Origin: Coffea arabica
Taxonomy: Eukaryota; Streptophyta; Magnoliopsida; Gentianales; Rubiaceae
Reading direction: 5' to 3'
DNA length: 64,000 nucleotides
Assembly: GCF_036785885.1 (NCBI RefSeq)
Contig: NC_092322.1
Coordinates: 11,678,466-11,742,465, forward strand
Both the position numbers and the translations under genes were made by a program. Positions 11,115 to 23,000 of this stretch are shown here, one piece after another; within the stretch, counting starts at the first letter, position 1; each line of letters opens with the position of its first letter. The notes under the pieces were generated by a model. The model searched no databases and was not told the origin of the DNA. It saw only the letters and a list, made by a program, of their open reading frames with translations.

Positions 11115-11702
11115 CTACAAGGCCTCTAGAGCAAATCCAAGTGCAAAGTAGTCATAATCAACATAATCAAGAGATTGACATCCACCGTCTTTGCAACCAC
11201 ATGAATCATCCCACCTCCTTTCGTTAGTCATCTCTGGAACTCCAACTTTCACCTTGACCTGCACTGAGGGGGGCTTGACATCTTGATGCAAGCATGGATT
11301 CTTTGAATTCATCCGAACCCATGTCTCAATTTCCATGTTTGGTGATTCAAAAACATTTTTCCAGGGAATTTCAGCTCTTCCCAAGATTTTTGATCCACCG
11401 ATAAGTCTTCCAAGAATTGGTTTAGTGCTTCTCCATCTCAACTCAAAGGCAACGTTCCCTTGCCTCAAGGAGTTGATGGCATCTTCAGTTCCTTGGCACT
11501 GCAGTGAAAAAAATTCATCCCAAAACAAATCAGATTTGGATGAGATTTCTTTGGTATTGAGTTGGACTCTTGTGTTGTTTCCTGCTGAAAGATAGCATCT
11601 CACAAACAAGTGTCCTGAAGACTTGAACTCAATATTTTTAGCTCTTATGATGCTTAACTCGCATTTAAGGCTAGAAGAACATTGAAAAGAAGCATCCATC
11701 AT
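11115..11702 (-). CDS. C2-domain protein, single exon (195 aa)
   Basis: An intronless gene encodes a small C2-domain protein. The C2 fold spans about residues 10-130: a first beta strand (LKCELSIIRAKNI), then FVRCYLS, a WDEFFSL strand, an Arg-rich segment, and ILGRAEIPW near the end. A short Pro/Val-rich strand (VQVKVKVGVPEM) and a Cys- and Asp-rich tail complete it. Type-II-like C2 domains of this kind bind membranes or partner proteins. The calcium-binding aspartate loops are poorly conserved here, so calcium dependence is doubtful. The ATG at 11700-11702 is the first in frame; a second ATG follows at once. A TATA box about 95 bp upstream fits this start. The family resembles plant small C2 proteins induced by stress, but I cannot assign a specific name. 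Confidence 0.82.
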   Translation of the reverse strand: MMDASFQCSSSLKCELSIIRAKNIEFKSSGHLFVRCYLSAGNNTRVQLNTKEISSKSDLFWDEFFSLQCQGTEDAINSLRQGNVAFELRWRSTKPILGRLIGGSKILGRAEIPWKNVFESPNMEIETWVRMNSKNPCLHQDVKPPSVQVKVKVGVPEMTNERRWDDSCGCKDGGCQSLDYVDYDYFALGFALEAL

Positions 11703-11793
11703 CAGTGTGTGTGGTATGTGTGAGGGACAAAGACAACAAGAGACAAAAACTGAGGGTTAAAGCTTCGATGAGGAGAAGCAATGTTTTGGTGGG

Positions 11794-11803
11794 CTATTTA
11801 TGG
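11794..11803 (-). promoter_or_regulatory. TATA box of the C2-domain gene
   Basis: On the minus strand this reads ccataaatag, about 92 bp upstream of the ATG, a normal TATA-to-start distance with a short leader. No other TATA-like motif is this well placed. Confidence 0.6.
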
Positions 11804-12043
11804 TTGCATCATGCATGGACTTTCTTGATCTGGACAGTAGGGTGAACAAGGGAAAGTGATATATAACCTTTCGATGGAATAATAGAGAAATGTTTCCACA
11901 GGCCAATAAGATTTAGTTGCCATAGGCATTATCAAATTTGTTGTATTATTATATGCATGAAGCGAATCTACATGTGATTCTGTGAAAGATTAATTAAATA
12001 TAAGCTCTTCAGATTCTTGAAAGGCTATGTATATATCCTAAAA

Positions 12044-12146
12044 GCGACTAGTGGATGAAGATTGAGTTGGAAATGCTTGGACGGTACAGTTTAGTGGATT
12101 GATCATTCGATCAATCCACTAGTCGCAAGTTGCAAGTTGCAACTTG
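12044..12146. repeat. cluster of perfect palindromes
   Basis: 12092-12104 and 12109-12121 form a perfect 13-bp inverted repeat (arm tagtggattgatc) with a 4-nt spacer. The 13-mer gcgactagtggat at 12044-12056 is also the exact inverse of 12114-12126. Next to them is a 14-bp perfect palindrome, caagttgcaacttg, at 12133-12146. The cluster lies about 340-440 bp upstream of the C2-gene start. Confidence 0.9.
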
Positions 12147-12149
12147 AAC

Positions 12150-13920
12150 ATTCGATCCACGAATTTAACAAGTAGACAAAACACATTTTCATGGGCTGCT
12201 GCTACTTTCTGTCCTGTCGATCTTTGCTAGTTAATATGGTACACGACACATGTCCCCAGATAATTGGAACTTGTTCAATTGTTTGATTGTCCTTCCTTGC
12301 TATCTTGCTATTATCCTGAGTACCTCAGGAATGATCAGATTGATTGAGGCAAGAATTGCTCAATTCTTTTCTTTCTACCTCATGGTGTGATGGGGATCCC
12401 TGTGGGGGATTGAAAATTTGAACTTCTGCTGGTGCCACAATGATTTGATGCCATTGAATTTCAAAATTAAGCACAATTCAAAGCACCAATTTTTCAAGAT
12501 AACGAAATTTCAAGCACCATTCGGCAATCGTGCCAGTAACTAGCAACTGGCAAACCACTTGTAATCCAGTGGAACAAAAGAAAGTACAAAAGAGAAACAA
12601 TCACCTCGAAAGCTTTTGCAGGTATCAGGAATCCTATCTTTTTTTTTTTTTTCCCTTTTGAACATATTATATGGAATAGTTAAAATGTCATTGCAGCTTA
12701 GAAAATTAATTCGTAATTGATTCCAAGGATTTATGATATGCTGAATGTGTTGCTAATTATGTATGCGTCTCAACAACCTGGCCCACAATACGCTGGGGCA
12801 ATTCCAATATTTCAATCAAAGGTAACTATTACTTCCACTTCTTTTATGAGATAATTTCAGAAGCCTCTCCTAAGGTTTTTTATAATATCACTCAACTCTT
12901 TTAATTTTTTTTTTTTTTTAAATTTCACTTACTTCCCCTGTCAATTTGAGAAGACTAAATATTCCTATCAAAAGTCACAAATCGATAATATTACCCTTGC
13001 TCTTAATAGTTTTTTAACCAAAAAAATTAAATCAAAAAATATAGATTTGAAAAAATAATAAATCGCTATCTAATAATGGTCCATATTTTTCCTTAGTAAG
13101 CTACTGCAAGGAAGCCCTGAATATCAAGGTCATCTCAGATAACAATGACCTCAGACTAAAGGAAGCCCAGGTACAATCTAACTAAATCTCAGATTCCTTC
13201 CCGTACAAACCTTTTATCTTGCTTACAATTTAAAGTACCTACTTGCTACACCATTTCCATCCCTGCTATCTCACAGGCAGATCCTTTCAAGGAAAAGATA
13301 CTAATAAAGTAAGAGATGCATTCATAATGCAAGAGATTGGGTCGATCAACAACCCAAAGAAATTCAAGACAAACGATCTGTCTAGAGGTCTAAATTATGC
13401 AACAGCTGTAGAACTGTGCGTGTGCATGTCTGTAATGTCCACGTAGATGAGTGTGCCTGGGGGCCACTTGTTTAACAAAGAAAAGTAGCCTAGTTCCTTC
13501 AATCAGTCTCAATCTGGAACACTTTTCAAGCCTTGCAACCAAAATACAAGAAGATAACTAAGGTTCACAACTCGAGACCAATTGTAACAATTGAAAACTA
13601 AAGTATTTCATAGCTAAAATAAAAAAATAAAAGAAATTGGCAAATATATGACACCTATCTTCCCCATTACTTATATTGATAGGGGCTCATCAGAATGATT
13701 AGTCGTCAAATTTTTACAACCAAATGATAGACCAATCATAGCTAGTAGTAAAGCCTATGCATAATTCTTCTATGTTACAATTAATAATGAAATGCTTGTA
13801 TAATTCTAAACCTAGTTTTCTAAACTCGATATCAACTAATAATACGTGTGCACTTTAAAAAACCTATTTTGCCTCGAACGAATCTGATAGGAGTACCTGT
13901 TATCTTCATGTGCACCTTTC
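12150..13920. other. gene-free stretch
   Basis: No gene is recognised between the palindrome cluster and the ABCD1 3' end. At 12848 'gataatttcagaagcctc' resembles 'gataatttcagaaacctcc' at 39413, a possible edge of one dispersed repeat family. Several poly-T runs are present. Confidence 0.4.
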
Positions 13921-13921
13921 G

Positions 13922-14054
13922 GGTCATCACCATGTTGTAGAAAATTTACCAACTTAGTGGAAGCATTATGAACTTGTACCAACCTCACTGGCCACGTCCA
14001 TTTACAGCATTTAATCGGAACCGGCAAAGGGCAATGACAGAAAGCAACGTTCCC
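13922..14054 (-). other. ABCD1 3' untranslated region (proximal part)
   Basis: Sequence just after the ABCD1 stop contains 'gattaaatgctgtaaatg' and 'aagttggtaaa'. It is conserved, with the last exon, in a relic copy at 40437-40612 on the other strand. That similarity supports transcription of this part as 3'UTR. The polyadenylation point is not identified. Confidence 0.55.
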
Positions 14055-17000
14055 TCATTGCTCGATGGAACGAAGCTCCCACTTGCCCTCACCATCAATC
14101 AAACGTAATTCCCGCGAATGGAATTGTATCAATGCAGGTCGCTGCCAGCACAGAGCAGAGTACATGAAAGAGTAGTCAAAAGGAAAGGATAAAAATGAAG
14201 CTTAAAAGGAGAAATAAAAAGATGTCATCCAAAAGCAAGATCAACATATTTCCAATGAAAGTTATTAAAGCGGAATTCTAATTATTATCATAGTTAAAGG
14301 CTTATGCTGCAACCCTAGTTTAACTTCTTCAACAAGCTAATACCATTTCTTAGTCTTAGCCTGTTCCATTTGGGTAACTTTAGATCCTTGGGGATTTTCT
14401 GTTTATCCACTCTTCATTGAGCGAGGAAAAGAAAAGAATAACCACTACTCACCTGTGATGATGTAACAACTGTGATTCCCATTTCATTTGCAAGCCTATA
14501 AAGATGCTCTTCAACGTCAACACTTGTAGCACTGTAATTTGCACAGAAAATTACTATGAGATGATCACAAGTTTCTTTGTCACAAGAAAAGAATATAACA
14601 AATTCTTTCAGCTTACTTGGTGCACTCATCAAGTATTCCAAATCGTGGCTTGTGAAAAAATAAGCGTGCCTTGTAACAGAAAAAAGCAATGTCAAAAACA
14701 AAGCAATAACCCAAAAACAAGTACAGATAGACGAATCAAAAGAGGGCTTAGTGAACGTTATTAATTATGGATTAGTCCCTGTTTCAGCTCACCATGCCCA
14801 ATCTCTGCTGTTCACCGAGGGATAAGATGTCTTCCCAATTCTGGTTAGCATCCCAGCCACCTTCCCTTTCCAGAAGATAGACTAGTTTAATGTTTTCGAG
14901 TATAGATTTTAAATGTTCATCCAAAATTTTAGCAGTTCCCACGAGCTTTTGACCTGGCATTCAAAATAACTATGTTATCAAGAAGCAAGAATGCAGCACG
15001 TAAGAATGAAGCTGATGACTTTAGGAGAATGATGGATAGAAGTGGCTTGAGACTTAGTATACAACATCTGGGAAGGATTTACAGGAAGGAGGTATGCATG
15101 CTATCAGCTCTTAATTTCGAGTATCCACAAGCATATTAAATGAAGCCCATCCGTCTCCTTCTGACAAAAACCTCAAGCCTAATCAATTAAAATTTAACTA
15201 GTTATGCCAACCCCATATCTAACCACAGATTGTTCTTCCTGACCTTAGTTTAAGAATTTACAAAATATACTCAAAAATAAGATTGTAGTAGCCAACATAA
15301 TCAGTAAATTAACAATGTATCAGGACTAAGCAACACTAATTATCCTCCTACTTATCCTTTCAAATAAAATTTTCTCAACCCACCTCACAAGTATGGATTT
15401 TTTACTATTTGATAAAACAGTTAGAATTCAATGATATGACAGCCTCTACAAAAGCTGGCCCCAATTATTTTCTGCTAATCTAGCTTTAACTAGCACTTTT
15501 ATACACATTGAACTTCCTATCATGAAATATATGATACCATAACAATACCTTCGACACATTCCTAATTTGTTCCCCACAGCCAAAGTTAATTTCTGAGTAT
15601 CACATTTGGATAGGACTGTCAGACTACAAATGTATAGCTGGTTTCTGAAAACTTTTACCACCAAAGAAGCAGAAGAAATCGAACCTAAAAATGCAGGTTG
15701 GGTGGCAGGTATGGCATAGTGACCTCTGTTAACTATCACTACCAATCATACAGAATACAAGCCAAAAAGATAAGCTACTAATGTGTAGTTCAATAACTCA
15801 TTCAATCACCTTTATCTATTGAGTATAAAACCCTTCTTTCTGCCTCCTCTTGTGATAGAGGATATATGATTTGATCTCTTAGGGTTCCCAAGCATGTATA
15901 TGGGCGCTGAGGAACATAGAAGATACTGCAACCAGATCTAGAGTTGACCTGTTGGGTTGGTTTAACCAGCTTTCCACTAACAACCGGCCAAAGACCTCGA
16001 AGAACTCTGAAGACAGAACTTTTCCCACTTCCATTTGGACCTTCAAAAATTTTAAGAGATAGCAAGTGAATAAAACCTTCTTGGTATATACATCCAGATG
16101 TAATCACAATAGAGCAATCCACCAACCAGTAACAAGAAGGCTTTTGCCCGCCACAATGTCACAGTTCAACTGCCTAGCCATCACTTTTTGTGCTGGAGTA
16201 ATTATATCTACCCCGGAGAAAGAAATGATATCATCTGACAGAGGTTCTGTCTCTAGAGATGGCAATGAAGAGCTCGAAAAAGATTGCTCTGCATGAAGAC
16301 CGACTTTGTCATAAAACATTGATAATCCTTTACATAACCCAGAGACAGCAGAAATAGAATAATACAAAAATCGACCAATCCTAAGCACTTGGATTTGACA
16401 ACTGGCTCATAAACCTGCCACTAAATGCTACAGCCATCTCATGGAAGTCCCTCAGTGGATAATAGCCTGATGTTTCAGACTTAAACAGCAAGGGACATCT
16501 GTTTTCAAGACATGCATGTAACAAAATAATGCCAAATAATTCATCTACTTTTATGTCATTTACATACTCAGAGCTAAAAGATTTTTTCCATTTTTTGAGG
16601 TAACTAACTTGCTTAAATATTATTCAGGGTAGAAAAAGGCTAGGTGGCATTCAATATTATCAACTGGCAAAATTAAACAAACGAACAACTCTAGCAAGAT
16701 AGCACAAATGAAAATCACTACACATTTGAGAACAATCATGACAAATTTTCAAATAGTTTGCACCACATGTTCTGAATTCAACTGCTGCACTATGAGCAAG
16801 ATGATGCCAAGATCATGAAAGCTGACAAAAAGAATAAACACACACCGTCTTGAGCAGTATCTAAAAGCTTTTCCAGCTCAAATATTCGATTGATGCCACC
16901 AGAAAGCTCAAGGAACTTCCTATGAAGCTCAAGAATGTCACCAAAAGCTAAAAAGCTCTGAGACACAACTGATGCTAAGAACCGCAATGCATGTGCCAAC

Positions 17001-20000
17001 TCTCCTGTAAAATACATATGATATTATATCAAAATTCCTCCTGCATATCTAATTATAGGATTTCAAGGGTATCACCAAAATATTATCACCTTGGGTCGCA
17101 GTCAAGGCTCGGTCACCCTTGTGTTCCAGAGCGTACAACAGGCTTAATCCCCAAGTCACATTATGTGGAAGTTGCTTTGTAATAAAGTCATCCAGTACAC
17201 CAAACAGCCATTTCTTCCTAAGAAGCAATGCTGAATGGTAAAGAAGTTCCCTGAATCTCGATTCAACCATCTGAGGAGGACAAGGGACATTTAAGGATCA
17301 GCAGAGGCTAGGCTACCGTGTCCAGGAAAGAACGCAGCAAGCACATCAGGCAGGAGCACATTGTGGAACAAACAACAAACAACTCTGATAAAAAGCTTTG
17401 CAAGTACCTTGAAAATTAGCAAAAAAATGATAATAGGAGGCAAAATTGAAATATTTAAACCAACTTGAGTATTTCTTAAAGGACCCCAAGTCAATAAGAT
17501 TCGCCAGCTATCTCCAAGCCTACATATAGCTTCTCTAGCCACGGTGCTTCACAAAGGATGAAACTTTGACAGAAAGAAGTCGAAGGAGGCCAAACAAGGT
17601 GGTAAAGAGGTCAAAAAAGCTAACAATTAAAGTTTATAATAGCAAGATGGATAAGATGTTTTGAAAGATAACAGTTTACAAGAGAAACAGGATATCACAA
17701 AAGAAATGTTCCGTGTAAGAAAGAGAAAGTCTTCAGGTACCACTCTGTAATATAGACAAAAAGTTCTCTCAATTAGATACCCTTCAAGCACATATTCATC
17801 ATACTAGTATTCACATCACACAATGACCAACTCTCATAGCGCACCAGGGAAATTTAAACTTTTAACCAGTTCTTCCCTCTTAGCATCAGATCGTTTACAG
17901 GAATAAATGAAGGAAACTGCATTCATATTAATGAAAAATTAAGCGATCAGCTAAATTTGCAAAGGCAACTCATGCATCAGGGATTCCATATTCTCACCCA
18001 AACATAAGTTGGTAAGAGGAGAATTTACATATAATTTAACCATGTTGAAACCACACACTGAACTCCAGAAAAATTAGTCTGATATAATATCAAACAAAGC
18101 AATTACCTCCTTTTCTCGAGCACCACCCCCAAAGAAAGCAACAGATTCAGCATGTGTACGAAGTCTCTCATGCATGAACCTAATGAAAAAATTCAAAATT
18201 ATAATATACCTCACAATTAAAGCTAATTTATGAGAGACATGTATGTGAAAGCAGAAAATAAGTCATCGAGTGACCTGAAGGTTCCTTCCAACTGTTGCTC
18301 TTTACTTGCCAGGTCACCAAAATCAGGAGTCACAATCCTTAGGAAACCCAAACCCAATAACATATAAGCATATAGAATAGCAACTCCTCTTCTACCAGTT
18401 AATAGCTTCATTCTCCACGTGAACCTGAAACATTTCTTTAATTCATCAAGTTCTTGCAGGAACATTTCATTAATAAAGTACAATGCCTTGCATGTACTTA
18501 CCACAAAATGTCGACAGTAGGCTTTACCATGCCAGTAACTAAGCCAGACAGGTCAGTCGTTAATTTCTCTAGATCTTGTGTTAATCTTTGATCTGCATCA
18601 ATGTTCTTGCAGGACATGTGAAACACCTGCAAAGTTTCTTTCGAGTCATTTTCACCCACTTATGGAGCATCAAACTTCTGAACAATAAGACAGAAGCAAG
18701 CTATATAATCCCAAGATCTATGATGCATGACAGGGTAGAGACTAGAACCACACGAGCAAAGGAAGATCAGAACCTTCAACAGCTAGATAAAACCTTGACT
18801 TTGTAAAAGATCTACTGAAATGAAATATTGTTTCTTGAGCATAACAGAATAATTGCAGGCGGTAAAAAGGTTGATACCAAACTAAAAGCCATCCAACCAT
18901 CATGTCTAAGTCAAATATCATCAATGATTACAGGCCATGATGTCATAATTGCTCACCCTGGCCCATTCAAAGTTTTAGAAATAGAGATAGACAGGATTGA
19001 GTAGACTTGCAGAAATGAGACCATTATGTCACATACTGATGAGTGAGTTGTTGTGTTCAAACTCAAGATGGCTCAATCCCGTAAACATGTTACCGATTAA
19101 AAGAAGCACCCCGTACGAACTTCACTCAGATACAACTAAAAGAAGAACACATCATTTTGATAGCAAAGGAAATCTGTGAGATATGTCATAATGGCAAATC
19201 AAACAGATGAAAGGGACAGAATCAAAATGCCAGCAACTTCAAAGTTTTGAGCACTGAAACTTGAAGTTTTGGCTATTTACTGAAAGTTTAATGGCGAAAG
19301 AACAGAATATGGTTGGATAAAACCTCCAAGTCCAAAAGGACATCAGTAGATGCTGGAAATTTGTTAGATAATTCTAAGTGTTGATTGGCTCAAATGAAAC
19401 TGATACAGTTAACTTCGTTACCTTATAATATGCATTCTTCCTCAAGTAATTCTTTAACAAATGCTTGGTCAAGCGTATTCTCCACCCAAGAGCCAGCATT
19501 GACGTCAAGTGCCTATAGACAAAAGACACAATTCAGAAAGGCCATTACCTCTTTAAAGCTATTGACAAAATAGTTATCTTCTAGAACTCTTTACAAAATG
19601 ACCAAAAAATATAGTATAAAAGTTTAGACACTGCAATATTTCTCCTTTCAAAGGGTCCCAAGTGAACGGCAAAAAGGATGGCTTGCCAGATCAAATTATT
19701 CAGTGGACTCTTCTCATAATTTAAAAAAATATACAGATTTCACCTAATGCAAAATGTGAACTCAGAGAGTAGTCCACTTACTAGAAGAGTGCACTATTGA
19801 GCATGGCATTTGTATTTCTCTTCCTCTACCGCAGCAGTACAAATGTTTGTACTATGAGGCTTAACTAAATAGGTTCTTACAGCCATTTTGCACAGATGAC
19901 AAAGTATTAAAGAAAATGGGAAGCATATTTAAAGACTGAAAGTTAATAGTGTCTGCATATCCTTTCTTCTACCTATTAAAAGAAGGGTCCATTAATCCTA

Positions 20001-23000
20001 AGCATTTCCAGAAGGATTTCTTCAAAATAAAAATTAAAGAGCTCCCCCACCCTCTCAAGCTATTAAGAGAAAACCAAACATGAATTGCAACAATAGTATC
20101 AACATTAACCTATACCGAGCACCAAACAAGCAGGTAGAACTACTGCCCACCAAAACAAAACTAGTCAAGAGTACCAAGCCTCTTTATGTTTTATTTGACC
20201 GCCAAAAAAAAAAAAATCGAAGATTGCCCTGTCACCGACTGTAAGTTCAAAATTTACCATGAAATTATCCAGTTTTTCTTAACTAAGAAGAAAAATAGCA
20301 ATTGCACGATGTGATTAGAAGCCCATAAAGGACGTAAAGATACCTTAGAGATGGTGCAATAAAAGAAGATGCTGCACTTTGGAGGATGCTGACACCAATC
20401 AACCGAATGAAGGATGCCTTATCTTGCTCCAACACATACTTGACAGTTGTCCCTGTAAATAACGGTTTCTGAAAGTTAAGTAACATGTCCTAGTCTCCCC
20501 TTTTATTGGTGCAATAACACAAAAACAGAAGACACAGAAATAAACATAGCAAAGTAGCAACAGGAGATGTGATGCAGCTAAATAGAACCAAAAAAGGAAA
20601 TAATAACCATTCAAAGAGGCAATGCGATCAGAAATCCAAGTTCTAGATACCACAAGCACAGCAACTGCAAGAAGCTGTATCCCCTGTTTATCAAGCAACG
20701 TGGGAACCTACACCAGGGAAAAATTATAGAAAGATGAAAAACAAGCTGGTCAGCGAAAGCAATTAGAGAAAATATATTCATTTGTAGGATAACAATGAAT
20801 AAACATATGGGAAGAGTGAATGTAAAGAAAAACTCCTCGTTGATGTCAGGCAAAAACATGCTACCATGTTTTCCAGCAAGTTCATTATAACCATCAGGAG
20901 GTCATAAGAACTGCTTGCAAAAGCAGAAAATATGAAATTAGAATAGTACAGCATTACCTAAACCAATTTAAACATTTTACTTTCAAATTTTTTGTTTTCG
21001 TTTTATTTTACAGTTCTTTTAGGGGCTAGGATCCTAGTCCGTCATTAAATGACAAGCCACAGAGATTCAGTCATTTTAAAGCAAGCTTTCCAGCTTAGCT
21101 ATTAAATAAATCCTGACCAATTTCAAATCATGTTTGGAGTTTCAAGAGCTTCTTTCAAAAGAATACACACAGCAAATTTAATATTTTAACAGCATAAAAT
21201 ATGGGCATCCACATCCCACCAAACTCGCTAATCTGCTCTTTCATGTATCTGAGCCGGGAATAATCAATAGCTATCAGTTACACAACTTCTCAGTACATCA
21301 TTGTTTTTTCCACATCAACATGCTCATCCATGTCAAATGGTGTTAGAAGCCAATATTGATGCCACATGTGCAGAGCACTTGTAGAATCCAAACCTCCAAG
21401 TCAACGCCTTTGGAAACTAACTAAATGTCGCTCTCTCCCGCACTTTTCGGATAGAAAATGTGTTTAAAGTAAATTATAGCAACTAATCTAAAGCCTACAT
21501 ATCAGGCTAATAACAAACTGTAGTAGCTAATACAAGGCAAGCATATCAGGCTACCAATCATCACAGCAAAACTTTTCTAACCAAATGCAGTCCATTTCCA
21601 TGAAAACAATAGGTATTTCAACACGTTAAGAAACTGCAAGAGAGCAAATTCACCACACCCCTCCCCCCAATCACAAGAAAAAATAAAAAGTGAAGACATA
21701 TTCCAATAACAAAGTAGCACATGATACTTTTTCATGGCAGGCAAAGAAGCTTCACTCACCAGAACTTTAGACATAGCAGCTACTCTACGAGGCAATGCTG
21801 TAGGAACAATTTGCAGTTGAGGAAAGAGAGGGAGTGGGCACTTATCCTCAATTGGAGATGCTGCTAACAGCTCAGGAAAATATGATTGAGACTTTGAATC
21901 CGAAAATGCTGAATCCTAAAAAGACAAAAAGGAAGTTAACATGGTATAAATTAAAACTCGGACCAGTAAATAATAACATACAAGAGGCTAAAACTCAAAG
22001 ACCTTTCTTTTGTTGGCAAAAGCACGTTGAACTGTCATTGCATCACTTTGGCGGTCTGTTTCAGAGTGCTTCTCCTTATTGAACTCAGATTCAGCAAGAG
22101 CTGGAGAATCTGCCCTGTAGAATTCATTTAACACCGATAAGCAAAATTCTAGAAACTCACAAAACCTTGCATGGAGAAATATTTGTCAACTTTGCTACCT
22201 CTTATAGTGAACGCTCCAGCCTCCTTCACCATCCAAAGACAAGACTACATCATGGAATGCAACCAGTGCAGGACGATGTGATATTGTTATACATGATGTT
22301 CCCATGTCTTGAACTTTAGCACAGAAGCGTTCTTCCATATCAGTTGTCACAGCACTGGTACACTCATCAAGAATAGCAAATTTGGGTTTATGGTAAAAGA
22401 GTCTAGCCATTCCCAACCTTTGTTGCTCCCCTAGAGATAATTCATCACCCCAGTTTACCTCTTTCTCAGGCGGGTATCTATCCAACAGATATTCAAGATC
22501 AACCTGAAGAATGAAGAAAGATTGCACTTGATCAAAACCCAAATAAAATTCTTCAAATCAACAATTATCAGATGATTAAATAACCTTACAGAAGATCACC
22601 TCACGCATGGTTTAAACAAACTCTTACATTTTTCAGTAGATCAACCATTCCATCACGTGTCAGAGGTTCAACCTCTTGGTCTGCAGTAAGAGGATAGATT
22701 AACTGGTCTCGTAAAGTTCCGACAGCTGTGTATGGTCGTTGTGGCACATAGAAGATTTCTTTATTAAGATCAGAACCAACTCCAGGTTTAACAATATGTC
22801 CTGACACTAGCGGCCAGAGGCCTCCTAAAACTCGGAAAAGTGAGCTCTTGCCACTACCATTTGGTCCTTCATGTAAAACAATTAGGAGTTATAAATTTTA
22901 AACATAAGCAGCTCCAAATGGTAGCATTAAGAATCCCAAAATGCAAATTTTCTAAGAAGGCATGATATCACAACTAAGGAGCAGAGGAAGAAGGGATCCA

